A stretch of DNA of 64,000 nucleotides from Lepas anatifera (GCA_034440635.1 JAOTON010001597.1:1178001-1242000); one strand, 5' to 3'; shown: positions 21,933-34,500, counted from the stretch's first letter. The notes: generated by a model not told the origin, from the sequence alone. Numbers and translations are program-made.

Positions 21933-22145
21933 GTCAGAAGCCGGTGACGAACGAAGTGAGAATCGGCTTCTATTCTAATAGTTTTTCCGGTCTTGTCTCG
22001 TCGTCATCGTTGTTGTCAGAAGCCGGTGACGAACGTAGTCAGAAACGGCTTCTATTCTAACAGTTTTTCCGGTCTCATCGTGGTCTGTTGTTGTTGCCGG
22101 AAGCCGGTAACGAACGAAGAGAGAAATGGCTTCAATACTAAAATG
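21933..22145. repeat. tandem repeat of about 82 bp, three units
   Basis: Units begin TCAGAAGCCGGTGACGAACG (the third CGGAAGCCGGTAACGAACG) and share 'ggcttctattctaa' and 'agtttttccggtct'. The third is more diverged. The open frame across it has no similarity to known proteins. Confidence 0.8.
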
Positions 22146-22149
22146 GAGG

Positions 22150-24540
22150 GGGGGTGCGGCTCAAATGTAATTCGAATGTGAATAGACTGCTCGAAGAAAG
22201 CTGGTAAGAACAAAAGTAGCTATACTATACTCCCAATGCCTTGCAAAGAAGGCGCTATAAAAAGCCCGTAACTACCTAACCTTTTTTATATGATAAGTTG
22301 CTATAGGCGTGCTCAGGTTTTGTGATTAAGGGAGTTTCGCGGTTATGCCAACGTATTTTGATATACTAAGTACAATGCATGGGGAAAGCATCTGAGACCG
22401 AACAGAGAAAAACATCATTCACAGGAAGATCAAAGTGAAAATATATTCAGAGTCCCCCCGGCTTGTTTAAGGTTGGACAATATCACAAGTATGAATAGGC
22501 CTTTTTAGACATTGGAAATATGCTTTCTATGATATATAAGTGACTACTTTCCAGAATTCTGTCAAGTTTTCTACGCCCGCTGAATTGGGGGATACAGCAT
22601 CATGACACATTTCCAGGTCGGTACATGGCGCCTGCTAATGAATTGGCTGCTATAGGAATGCTATATTGTTGTTCAACTTCAGTGGTTGAAAAATAACGGG
22701 AATAATTATTATCCGTATAAATTATTCACCCCAGTGCGGACTCCAAAATCCAGTTAGACGGGAAGCAGTATCATAAAACATATTCAATTTTGTTCATGCC
22801 TTCTGAATAAGGAAGTGCATTGTGGCTCTGAAACCTGTTTGCCAGCAGCCTCGGCCCCCACGAAACCGTCCGCAGTTAAAAATAGTCGCCGAGCCGGCGG
22901 TCCCGCTCGGGGAACTGTGAACAAACACCTGAGCGACCCGCGCGAGATGGAATGCTACCCACCCTTTCATGACAATAGGTGTCCACAGTGCCCTCCCGGA
23001 ATTACGCAGCTGAGTCTGCCAGTGTCATAAGTCAACACTGTTGGACATCTAGTGAGCGTTTTTGAAGCTGGGGAGATGATTAGTCCCGCACACGATTTCT
23101 CACTCTGCGGGATTTAAAGTCCCTCAGCGCAGCTAAAACATTTGCTGGCGTTCAGCAGGATTCCACGCAATCAGGTAGTTTTAAGCATTTTGCGAGCTAA
23201 AGACAGGAGGCTAAGCGCACCATATGCATAATTTTTTCGAGTCATGCATGATGCGGTGTGTAAAATGTCACGCCAAAATTAAACCACTTCAAGTGACCAC
23301 CAAGACGGCCGCAAAACTAGCCTGATTTCAGCTTAAAAAGGCGGCTGCCAGAAATAAATAATGGTGAACATGTACTCAAAATGTTTTAGTCTCACAATCC
23401 GGTAAGAAAAAGGTGCCGCTATATATTACACCATCCGAATGATTTTGCTGAATTCCCACCGAGAAGCAAATGGGGACACCAAATACCGCTTCAGGCCCAT
23501 GTTAAAAGGAGTCTGCATTGTCTCACGGGAATCCAATCGGCGGGCAGTTCGGCTAACATAACATAATAAAACGGGATCTTTCTAAATAACGATGAACTGT
23601 TTCTTATAACATGCTAGCTGGATATACCCGAAATTTTGTCATTTTCTCATCATGATGATCTTTCCCCAAAAATCGACCGTTTTCCCTATGACGGGGCGCC
23701 CTCAGCGCCGCTGCGCGTCGTCCCCGCTACTGCCGCAAATGGCACACCATGCCGATCATAGACGGACACATGGTCGAAAAGGGTGGGGTACCTGAAGCAT
23801 GGGGTATCATTTTAGCCGGCCAAACCAGGTGGGCACTAAATTCTATCCTGGGGGCGACATGCTCGCATCCTAGACTGGAAGAGTGGGCACATGGCCGCCG
23901 TCCGGACTAGGGGCGTCACTTTGGGGTGGCAAAACCCATAATGGGGACGACAGATTCCTACCACGGGGGCGGCAGCACTTGCATCCTGAGAGGGGGAAGC
24001 GACCTTTAAGGGGAGCGTCGTAACAATTCCAAGGAACGCCGGGGGCAATCAGAGGGGGTGGGGGGAGGGGCAAGTGCCCTGACTTCCCCCCGTTATTTGC
24101 GTATGACTCGCTGATATCGGATGGCATTGACGAGCATCTTGATAGATAGAACGAACTTGAAATCCGTCAATAGTTTTTTTAAACTAATTACCACAATCCC
24201 ATCCCCGTTCGCCTACACCTGCGGCTGACCAGCACTCCCTCCCTCACAGGGCGAGTGTTAACTTGCGTCCAATAGTCTTCCAATGTTGCCGCCGTTTTCT
24301 GCCACAGCATCCATAAGGAGTATGCTGATGTTCTCACCACCCTGAGGCGCACGGGTGAATGCGGATGCAGCGAACGCCGTGACCGATATAGTGACTAAAT
24401 GTGTCCTATTCGTTCACCTCCCAGCACGGGTGCACTTCACCCCATCAGCGCTACAAAAACCCAAGACTGATGCATAGCAGCCCTGGGCGTCCTGTCACCG
24501 AAGGTTTCTAACCTGTAAGCTCCCAATCCTGAACCCACCG
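22150..24540. other. intergenic with hAT-like MITE relics
   Basis: No gene was recognised. From about 23690 to 24070 several phrases (the inverse of ATGGTGTGCCATTTGCGGCA; 'gtgggcactaaattctatcc'; 'gggggcgac') mark one or two decayed hAT-like MITEs. The 22800-22960 part is GC-rich but not recognisably coding. Confidence 0.4.
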
Positions 24541-25136
24541 CCCTACCACGTGTCGGGAGAAGTTGGGAGGATTTTCACCCTGCCTGCACATACAACGAAC
24601 GAGAACGAACCGCCGACATCCGGCATCCGAAATGTGATGGGGACCAAAGCGACGGAGATTGGAGAGCGGGCCGGCAACTGGGCGAATGTAACCAAGGCTA
24701 AAGACAGAGTCATGGGGATGACTCCTGAATTGTATGCTGAGTCGGAAGGAAACGTAGTCATAGCCCGGTTCTCTTTATTCTTGTTTTTTTTTCAAATTGT
24801 GCACGATACATTCTTCGCAAGTCATATCGGCTCACAGGAAAACAATGGCATCACTAAAACCAGTCTTTGTACATCATGCCAAAGACATGTACGTACGTTC
24901 AACACTATCCGAACTTAGCCGGAACTTCTTTCCAGCATTGAGAACAGCAGTGCACGGCATTGGTTAGTGTTTGGAAGCAGGCACCAAGGCTGATCTAAAA
25001 CGGGTTTGGCTTCGTGTATAACGCTAAACTCGCGTAGTCAGAAGATACAAAGTGCCTGATATTTTCAACGACTGTCATTCCATTTAAAATAATGACATGA
25101 TACCCAGGGGACAAAGTGATACGAACAGTCGGAACA
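24541..25136. other. region 3' of AGGF1, no gene recognised
   Basis: A 122-codon plus-strand frame at 24550-24918 overlaps a minus-strand one. Neither resembles a known protein. Part may be the AGGF1 3' UTR, because AGGF1 is transcribed towards this region. Confidence 0.3.
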
Positions 25137-27210
25137 TCAAACCAGCTTCTTAAAGCGTGCCTGAGTCTTTTCCCACACTTCCGTTTTGCGTTTGTCCTTG
25201 ATTGCCGGAGATGGCAGCACCGGCTCCTGGCACCCCAGCCCCCGTTTTTCTCCGCGCTCCTTCACAATCACCGGCTCCACTCTCCCCTGCTTTGCCTTCC
25301 CGAGCCCCTGTCCCTCTTTCCACCCCATTTGCTGCAACAGCTTGAAACCTTTGTTCTTCACGGGTATCGGTTTAGTATTATCCGCCACTTCCGTTTTCTC
25401 GTTCGGGTGCGACGAGCCCTTTTTGACACGACGTTCAGCCGCCCGATCGCTGTAACCAAGGGCAACGGTGGACGCCGCTGCCGGCCCGCCATCTCTCCGA
25501 CGCAGGCCGTACTTCTGTTTGATAGCGTCCACCACCTGAAGCCGCTGTTCTCGCGAGTCGACGCTGGCCGCTGTCGGCACGTGCTGGGCAAGCCGCGACT
25601 GCATTTCTCCCGGCTCACAGTCCAAGCAGGTGTCGTTGGCGGCGTGCACGTGGCAGGTGAGGGAGGTGGAGCCCAGCCGGAGAGAACAGCGGTGCGGCAG
25701 CGAGGCGTCCTCCGACTCCTGCTTGGCCGCCGAAATTCTGCGGTCGTCCACAAACGTGCCATTTCGACTGCCGAGGTCTCGGATGTAGAAGTCGTTCTTG
25801 TCGCCGTCATAACCAATCACAGCGTGGAACTTGCTGACGTTGGCGTCTTCCAGGTGCAGCTGCTGGGAGGGGTCGCGCCCCACGGTTAGACCGTCCATAG
25901 TAGCCAGGTGTAGAGAGCCCAGGCGGAGACCGCGCACCTCAGTCTGCGTCACAATCATCCTTAGCCAGGGCGGGTCGCGGGTGGACACCTCCGCTGACGG
26001 GCCACTCTCGAACACAGCACGCTCCGGCTGCCTCGCTGGCAGAGGAACAGCCTGTTGCTGATGTTGATGTCTGCATGCTCTCTCCCTCTCCCGCTCTTTC
26101 CTCCTATCCACTACTCTCTGTCGCTCCCGCGCCATCTCCCGTTGTATCCTCGCCTCCTCTTCCTCCTCCTTCGTCGTCAATCTCCCCCTCCTCCAGCTCT
26201 TCTCTGCTGGCCCGGCGCCCACCTCCAGCCTCGCTGTCCTGGCGATCCTCGGAAGCATCATGGTTGCCATGGTAACTGGCGGCATCACCGTCTGCATGGG
26301 CAGCAGGATCCAGGTAGCTGTACGCTCCGGTGGTGGAGTCATAAGTGAGGTAGTATCCCGTGTTTCCATCGTAGTACATCTGCTGACTGGGGTCCCAGTA
26401 GTATCCTGAGCCGTGGTGGTAGTACAGGCCCGTCTCTGGCTGGTACTCCATGTCTGAACTCTCCAGCTGAGCAGCCGTCTCTGCGGCCGCCTGTTTGATA
26501 TCCTCCACCAGCTGGTCGGGTCGCACGCTGGAGTCCATCTCCACCTCTCTGTACGCCATCTCCGGCGGGAGTCTGCGCCGCAGCTCGGCGTTCTCTCTCC
26601 GCAGCTGCCGCATCTGACCCCGCAGCCGCCGCAGCCGCTGCCGCAGCACCGCCGGGTCCTCGCTGTCAGAGTCCGAGTCCCAGGACTCTTCGTCTGTCGC
26701 GACCGCGTATCCAGCGTCATTGGTAGCCGAGGAGGAGCTTTGATGCCGGACTGGCTGCCTCGGCTCCTCCACTTTTGGAGCAGTGCCCGGAGTCCTGTCG
26801 TCCTCAGCAGAAAAGTCAGCATCAGATTTCGGTTCTTCGACAGCGGTGCTCTCCGCCTGACCGTCTATTCTCTCCTGTTCCCCGGCGCCTGAACCTACAG
26901 GACAGGCCTTGGAACTAGTGACCGCACCTGTGACAGACCTATCCACTTGCGTGTCGGCCAGCTGACGTAAGCCATCGGCATTTCTAGCTGGGTGGCTATC
27001 GGCGCTGACTCCGTGCCCGCCCGCTGCGGGAGCCCTGGTACTGTCCTGTGTAGCTGACGGGTCGTCCCCACGGCCGGGTACATCTCCCCGGGGCACTGGG
27101 TTACCCTCGACACCCTCACCAGTCACAGCACTGGCCCTCGGTTCGACAACCTCTAATGAGCTGCCTTCAGTGACATTCTCGCGACGTCCATTACCGTCAT
27201 CCGTGTCCAT
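25137..27210 (-). CDS. AGGF1: angiogenic factor with G-patch and FHA domains 1 homologue, one frameshift
   Basis: About 690 residues, close to the human 714. In order there is an acidic N-terminus, a Leu/Arg coiled coil (about residues 189-214), an OCRE domain with tyrosine repeats (about 254-302, YQPETGLYYHHGSGYYWD), a Glu/Arg-rich stretch, an FHA domain (25745-25935; GRDPSQQLHLED, SKFHAVIG, LGSRNGTFVDD) and a G-patch (25225-25350; GFKLLQQMGWKEGQGLGK). It ends in ARFKKLV. OCRE and G-patch domains are typical of splicing-linked proteins, and FHA binds phosphothreonine. The ATG at 27210 is the first in frame after an upstream stop. The frame changes once in a GGA repeat near 26165-26185, where one base is extra; this is either an assembly error or a real lesion. 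No introns interrupt the frame. Confidence 0.93.
26165..26185 (-). other. frameshift site in AGGF1
   Basis: On the minus strand the coding frame runs EEGEIDDE, and in a purine-rich GGA run the conserved frame moves by one base to EEEEARIQREMARER. One surplus G explains it. An intron is excluded because both frames abut. Confidence 0.8.
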
Positions 27211-27232
27211 GACGTCATTGGTGACGGTCACG

Positions 27233-27277
27233 TCACCGGGAGGCCAGTGCCGCCGTGGTTCCTCCCGGATTTCTCAT
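27233..27277 (-). promoter_or_regulatory. possible upstream ORF of AGGF1
   Basis: An out-of-frame ATG in a good context (ACCATGA) at 27277 opens a 14-codon frame closed by TGA, 22 bases before the AGGF1 start. If transcribed it could lower AGGF1 translation. The transcript start is unknown. Confidence 0.35.
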
Positions 27278-27645
27278 GGTGGAGCGCTCCCGAGCTGGCC
27301 TCTATCTCAGTTCGTCTCGCCACACGCCTGTGCCGGCAATTGCTCGATCTACAGATGGGCTGCCACCCCGGTCTCCCCACTCACACACCACCCACACGCA
27401 GATAATCCCAAGAAATTCTACTCTACGCAGTGGCTATATCCACACAGGCACTATCACCGCGTCGCTACAACCGCAGACACTACATCCTGTCGCCGGTTAA
27501 CCAGTCTCACGCAGACTCTCTCGGCCGGGAGCGTGACTCACGGCAGCACGCTGGGCAAACGTCATCCAGTCACTCATCCCCACGGAGCCGGTCTGTGTCA
27601 AATGTCTTGCGCAGCGGGCTCTCTGTCCGGCGTGGTCGCCAAAGG

Positions 27646-27969
27646 CTACTTTCCGAAGCCGCCGAGGCAGCGAGGGCTCTGGTCAACGGTCTGGCCCGAC
27701 TTATGCCACTCGTCCGGAGTTTTCGCCACGATAGAGAGCGCGTGCACTCCTGTCGTCAGCTCTTCCTTCAGAAGACTATTAACCAGCCGGTGTCTCTGTA
27801 TCAGAGGTTTCTTGTCGAACTGTTCGCAGACCACGATCACCTTGAAGTGCGTTTCCGAGCCCTTGGGAACGTTGTGCATGTACGACTCGTTGATGATCTG
27901 CAGGTGGCGAGGTGCCAGCTGGGACAGCTTGGACTGGATGGAGCGCGAGACCGGACCGGGGTTGGCCAT
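27646..27969 (-). CDS. BOLA1: BolA-like protein 1
   Basis: 107 residues in one uninterrupted frame. It matches the BOLA1 family over its whole length: GPVSRSIQSKL at the start, NESYMHNVPKGSETHFKVIVV in the middle (the BolA fold with the GSETHF signature), QRHRLVNSLL, VHALSIVAKTPDEWHK and a PRCLGG end. BOLA1 works with the monothiol glutaredoxin GLRX5 in mitochondrial iron-sulphur cluster handling and redox control. The ATG is preceded by an in-frame stop at 27979-27981 and no clear N-terminal transit peptide is encoded. Targeting would therefore need an upstream exon or alternative start not seen here. It lies 435 bp upstream of AGGF1 on the same strand. Confidence 0.93.
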   Translation of the reverse strand: MANPGPVSRSIQSKLSQLAPRHLQIINESYMHNVPKGSETHFKVIVVCEQFDKKPLIQRHRLVNSLLKEELTTGVHALSIVAKTPDEWHKSGQTVDQSPRCLGGFGK

Positions 27970-27999
27970 CGGGCAGTCTCACTCCAGTGCTACCGCTAC

Positions 28000-30900
28000 A
28001 ACCACTGCGGTTTTTTATTGTGCTAGATGGAGCCGAACCCCGAAGCTGCTTCTGTCCGCACTTCACTCGCGTCTCTTGTAGTTGTGATCAAAATCGCAAT
28101 CCCGCGGCTCTGTTTGGCCTCAACTCACACATTTCTGAAAACAAAACATGCGTGGTTAGGGACATAACCAAAGGTCAGACTACATTCCCTGAAATCATTA
28201 GGAAAATTATTGTTACATAAAGTTTTCCAATGCAGATTCTAAGCCGTTACTGAAATATCCATCCGCAACACGGACGCTAGAGAGGGATAGATAAAATGTA
28301 TGGCCAGCGCCGGGGCTCGTACTTGGGATATAAGCTTATTAAGAAATCTCAAAAGAGAAGATAAATGAGCACGGAAACCACCTCCTTCGCATTATACTTC
28401 GTCTCATTTCTAGCCTTTTTCAACATGATCCAAAGCCTATAAATTCTGGGTGTACAATATGCAAGGAGAATGGATTTTCAATCCCAGAATTATTCGAATG
28501 CATATTGATCGGAACTGAGAACAAGAATCATATGACAAGAAAACAACTGCAAAAAAAATGATAGTTTAACATATATGAATCATTTACACAGAAAAAATAT
28601 GCAGAAAAACCACAAAGAATAAAAACGCGAACGTTTCCATTCCGGTTAGTTGTAGTTACACCAACGAATAACAAGCAGGGCACATGACCGGACATATTCA
28701 TAGCCATCCGGATCAGCCCAAGCCACAGTGTTCTAAGGCAAGCTAAAATGGGGCCATTATTCGAATATTCAACCATTTTTTTAACATATGATGTTTGCAT
28801 CCAGAGTGTCAAACAAAAGCAAGTGTGGCGCCGTGTTGGAATCGGTGAGGCAAGACAGCAAACAGCTGCTTGTGAATCCCCCACTTGCACAGCGCCACAA
28901 AACCCAAGGGTGAGCCTCCTCTTCGGTGCCCTGCTTCAGGCAAAGAAGCTTGACAGATGGGAAAACTTGTGGCCATTGCAAAGTTTAAAGTACCAGGAAT
29001 TCGGTTTTGCAGTTCTCTCCAAATACCGTTTAAGTTAAATTTGGAGGCTAAAAGATGCATCACAGGCATTTCGCATACATTTTGAGTTTATGTCAACTGT
29101 CGATAAGCATACAAAAAATGTTGGCCCTTGTCCAACCATAGGACTGGTTCTAAACTATGGCAATATGTTTCTGCTACCTGGCCTGTACGTTTTAGCTCCG
29201 CCACGCTGCGGGGGTAGCGACCCATTAGACAGGGGCATGTCTCCCGCGCTGCCGGCCGTTGAAGACATGCCTCGAGGTAAGGAGGGAGGGGACCGGGGCA
29301 CGACGAGGAGAGGGAGGGTGCATTGGTTACAGAAAGGGGAAAACGAGCTGTTAATAGATATCTCAGCGCACAAACATGTCCAGTGTTCATCTGTGGATTC
29401 GCAGCTGGTAATTGCAGAGGTCTTTAGCTAACCTCACAATATGCTGAGACCCGAGATGCGCAAACGAATAATTCGTTGTTTTTAGTATAGATTGGAGGCC
29501 GTTTTCCTTCCACGCTTTCTCGTGAACGCCACTTTAGATGACACCGGGAGATATGGTCTCATTGCAGGCACACACAGCGCGCACACGGTTTTTATCATCA
29601 GATGATATCTCATGACTGGTTGCTGCGAGCATGGACGTGTAAATAAGTGTGGAGACGCTGGCAGGCCTTATATCTAACGCAGCTTTTGTACTATGGAACT
29701 TCATAAAAAAGTGAACGCACGAGAGCCACTGCCTGTGAAGGAACAGCTCCCTCAGCTTTACCCCGTAACCGAGTGTACGCACAGTGAAAAAATCGTGGGG
29801 CAGGTCCATTGGCAAAGGGGAATCTCTCACAGACATTTCAAAACCAGGACAGGCATCGATTCTGAAAATAAACACCACCCCGTAATATAACGTTATGACC
29901 GGTTTCCAAGGACATACACACCATTGATTAATTGATCTATAACGACAGTGACGCATAGGGCCTCAAAAGATGAAAAACTGGTTAAGGTGATGGTCGACGT
30001 GGGAAAGATAAGGAAGTGAAGTAGTTCTACGGTGAAGCAGTTCTAAGACACAGAGAATAGTTTGCCCTGACGCTGAGAACTCGCCAACACCTTCAAATTT
30101 AATTATATTACATTTACATATTTTCGGTGCCAGGAAATAAACTGCAATAACCATCCAAGGCCACATTATTGTCATGTACAAATACCATAATTTTGGTTGT
30201 TGACCGACGGTCAAATGGCCGGCAGCCGCACCAGCGGAGGTCTGTGCCTGACAATCATGTCTTCTCCACATAATCTGTAGGAAAGAAAACTTTCCACTGA
30301 TACTAAAAATATTCCTGTTATTCATACTTCCGGAGAAAGTGAATGATGACCCCACTTCTGGCTCCGTTAGAACACTGTGCAGACACACATTCACCACACC
30401 AACGATTTCACAGCAGGCGCCGAGTGGTGTCGCCGTCAGCAGTGGCGGATCTGGCGTGACCGACATTTGAGCCGCACTCAGTCCCGGACATGCCGAGCCA
30501 CCCATTCTACCCAAAACATCACATCGCAGCCTCACATTCACGCTGCTCCACAGTGAAGCCGTACAGCACCGTCCCAGAGGCGGAGCATGGACCCCTTTTC
30601 ATCATTTGTAGCATTTAAATAAGCTAGATTTCCGGGGCACAAACAAAAAAAAAAAAACGAATCCAGTTGATTCCATAGCTGTTCAGAAGATAACGAGCAT
30701 CAGAATCATTCTGATTCCGTTCACTTTCACCCTGCTGGAATACTGGGAGCATGGGCTCGGATTTTGGACTCGAACACGCGTCCTGCTGGCTGAGAGCTTG
30801 ACACTCAATTGCCACTGCCATGCCGTGATTTCACTGGTGCTATAGTGGGAAGAAGAGATTGGGGCACGTCAACCTCAGGCACCTCGGAGGACCTCCGGGC

Positions 30901-31373
30901 ACCTCGGGTCACTGAGGATTCACGTGCGCGGATTCACTGAGATCACGGCGTTGCGGTGGCGCGTCTCCTCATCTCACGAAGCGCTGATATCTCCAACTAC
31001 AGTCACCACTCAGACAGCGCGCTGCGCTCCCGCCTCCTGAGCTATATACACGGGTTTGTTTGTCCCTCCTGCCACGCGGCGGAGAAGCAGCCAGGCGGCT
31101 CTGAGGGGACCTACGACCGGCCTCCAGGGCCTCTAGGACGTGGTCGTGCCACGCCCCCGCTGCGACGGCGTTGATGATGTCCTTCAGGCGACGACGGTTG
31201 ACCACCAGGGTGAGACACCTCGCGAGCACATGCGCTGGTGTGGCCTCTCCTCCCGGCACACTGTGGACCGGCCGGCTGGACAGCAGACTTCTCCGATCGG
31301 ACGCAGTGGAAGCCAAGACGGAGAACGCACAAGTTTACCACATGGGCACGGCCGGTGGGCGGCCACATGGCGC
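28000..31373. other. between BOLA1 and MED27, no gene recognised
   Basis: AT-rich stretches (28100-28900 and 29900-30700) alternate with a GC-rich block at 30960-31370. Minus-strand frames in the GC-rich block (for example LTLVVNRRRLKDIINAVAAG) resemble nothing I know. Part of it is probably MED27 3' UTR, since MED27 ends at 31374. No shared transposon was seen. Confidence 0.35.
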
Positions 31374-31586
31374 TCACGACTTGCAGTCCTCGTGGTAGGG
31401 CTGCAGGGTCTTGAGGTCGCGCCACGTGGGCGGCATGGCGGTCTGTAGTCGGCTGCCGCACTTGACGCAGGGCGCCGAGAACAGGTTGACATAGCTGTGG
31501 ATCCAGGTCAGGTAGGAGCGCGCCGAGAACTCCGGGTGCAGCGGTCCGTAGTAGTGCACCATCGCCGCCTGCGCGTTCTCCGACAC
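31374..31586 (-). CDS. MED27: MED27 exon 5
   Basis: The acceptor is CTGCCGCCAG|GTGTCGG. It encodes 70 residues from VSENAQAAMVHYY to HEDCKS and a TGA stop. It carries the CxxC and HxxC residues conserved at the MED27 C-terminus. Confidence 0.9.
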   Translation of the reverse strand: MSENAQAAMVHYYGPLHPEFSARSYLTWIHSYVNLFSAPCVKCGSRLQTAMPPTWRDLKTLQPYHEDCKS

Positions 31587-34500
31587 CTGGCGGCAGGGCC
31601 CGGTACTGCTAGTGAGGCGGGGACGCCGGCGGCGACACGGACGGACCAGTGTTTGGTGCGTAGTAAGGGTAAGTGTACATCATTACCATGTGGGATGAAT
31701 GAAGCTGGAGATTCTCCGGGATGGTTTCCCAGCAGACTTCGCATGTTTATCGTCTGAATTTTAGGAAAAATTCCATTACACATTCCCAGAAGAAAAATTT
31801 TTGTACGCAAGTATCATGGGGCATTTCGCAGCACATTTTTGTAGACATATTTTCGTACCCCATAACTCCATAGGGAAACATTTCTTGTCGTACTTCTTCG
31901 TACACACAATCGTTAAGGACAAGAATAGGATCAGACCACGTTAAATTGGATGCAAATTTCATGACCACCGTCACTTGTATAATCATATGCGATTAGTTAG
32001 CAAAGCAGCTGAGGTATCTAGAGACCCCCAGAGGTGCAAATAAAAAGGCAATGAAAAACACAAGCAGTACCAATGGCAACATTGGCCTCTGATCTCAGCG
32101 GCACAGGCTAGTTGATGTTACGAGAACTCTGCGGTACGCGCTCTTGTCAAAGTGTCAAAATACGGCGCGAGAGTCGGTGCACCCGGACCAAAACATAAGA
32201 AAATTATGGTGAACCAATACATTTTCGTATCACAGAAAATCACAGACTCGAAATGACCGAGCAGTCGAAGCGCCCTAAAAAAAAGAGAAGAAATCTGCAA
32301 TACCAGAATTTGTACCCGAACATTGGCGTTTAAGGATATAGTTTATCGCACCCTATCTCCAGCAGGCCTTCCGGGAACTTATTATTTAGGGAAATAAACA
32401 AATGTGTGCATGAAATGATGCCTACAAAGAAAGGTATTGCGAACTTTACCCTGGAATACCATCCCTGTCTGATACCCTGACATCTTCCAGCACAATAATA
32501 TGTAGCCCAACACTCATGTGCAATGAGGAGTAGTCCACCTACAACACACGCGAAACCCCCCCCTCCCTTATCCACCACAGGCCTGAAGACGCACCTTGCG
32601 GAACACCTGGTACTCCGACGGCGTCCAGAGGTCCACCCTGCCGTCCTCGGTGGTCATGGGCTCGTCGAAGCCGCGGATCAGCACCCACTCGATCAGCAGA
32701 CCCTTGAAGGTGATGACTGCCTGGAGCACCCTGTCCAGCGTCACCTGCCGACGCCCGGACCGGAGGTCACGCACCCTCAACTTATACTGATGACTCCTGG
32801 ACAAGGTCAAGGTTCAGCTCAAGACAAGATACACATTAAAGGGAGATACGCGAAAAAAATTTTATTGGCTATATGAAAAGGTTACAAAAAGTTGTTTCAG
32901 AAGTCCCATTCTCATTTTTGCGAATTCGGCCTGCAAATGCCTTAAAATTGCTCTCAAAGTCAACATTTCTAGACGACTTTACCGGTACACCTCATATCGA
33001 TGTATATGACGTACACACAGCCAAGGCTATCAATTTCTGTAAGAATTAGGTCATATCTATCCTAAATAGTGATTTAGAACTTTGGACTACTACAGAACAA
33101 AATTAATTTTGAAAAATAACATTCCAAAACTCTTTTGAAACAGAAATATAGGGCTTAAAAGAAATCACAATTAACCAATCAGAAGCCTAGGAATTCTCAA
33201 ACCAGGGTCACGTGACCTATCTGACGCAAAAGTTTTGTCATCCTGGGGCTGAAGCAGAAAATGACTCAAAACCCGGGGTACGAAACCGCTGAAGACTTGA
33301 GTAATTATGTTTTTTCCGTTTCTAGGGCAAACTAATTTATTTTGTAGTTTTAAAAAAGCTTTTTATAATTAATTCAAATACAAATACAGGAGAACAGACA
33401 TTTGTATTATAAAAAACATTACTTTTCAACTTTAAATAGTTTTCGAAAAGTAAGTGATGGGTATGGGCATGGGTAAGTGATGGGCATTTTATCGAAACTG
33501 TTAACCTATTTCGATAATAAGTGAGTGGCCTCCCGAAATTTTGCCGAAGATACAAAAATAATTGATAGCTTCGTTATCAGGATTTTTCAAATAGCAAGAA
33601 ACCACAATAATAATTTTTTCGCGTATCTCCCTTTAAGCAATGCATTCCAGGGAATCAAAACACACGGCGGGTGGGGCGTTACCGAAAGTGGCATGTAGAC
33701 AACACAACACTCGAGCTTTGGTAAGAGCAAACGACCACGTATAGGCATCGAAAACGACTCCGAACTGCTAATCACTGTGACTGCTGGGTTCTGGCTGCCA
33801 CAGCCTCCAGTTCCACCATATCTACCTACCTGGACTGCTGGATTCTGGCTGCCACAGCCTCCAGTCCCACCATACCTACCTGCCTGGACTGCTGGGTTCT
33901 GGCTACCACAGCCTCCAGTCCCACTATATCTACCTGCCTGGACTGCTGGGTTCTGGCTGCCACAGTCTCCAGTCCCACCATACCTACCTGCCTGGACTGC
34001 TGGGTTCTGGCTACCACAGCCTCCAGTCCCACAACACCTACCTGGACCACGGCAGAGTTGGCGCCGCAGGGACGGCTGATGCTCAGCCGCATGTCCATGA
34101 AGCTCCTGCCCATGGCGTTGAGGAGTGCGTCCACGTGCTGCTGCGGCTGGCAGTGGCTGGTCTGCGTGGTGCGCCGCTTCTTCAGCAGCGTGTTCTGCGA
34201 ACGCTTCATGGCGTTCTGCGACCAGACCGGTCCGGCGAAGGTGGCGTAGTCCCGCACCTTCTCCGTCCATTTGTAGCTGTCCAGTAGCTGTCCGTACAGC
34301 ACCTGAGGAGGCAGGGGAGGTCACCGTACTATACCTGAGGAGGCAGGGGAGGTCACCGTACTATACCTGAGGAGGCAGGGGAGGTCACCGTACTAAACCT
34401 GAGGAGACAGGGGGAGGTCACCGTACTATACCTGAGGAGACAGGGGGAGGTCACCGTACTATACCTGGGGCGTTCCATGACAAATCGACAAATCGATGGG

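Noticed and set aside
25116..26348. Long plus-strand frames opposite AGGF1
   Set aside because: These are shadows caused by the GC-rich codons of AGGF1; they have no domain similarity.
30969..31316. 115-codon minus-strand frame downstream of MED27
   Set aside because: Open because of GC-rich composition and without recognisable similarity. More likely MED27 3' UTR.
33587..34324. 245-codon frame with Gly/Cys/Tyr repeats (GGTGGCGSQNPAVQAGRY)
   Set aside because: It is the wrong frame across MED27 exon 3 and the 54-bp minisatellite. The exon 3 frame is fixed by family similarity.
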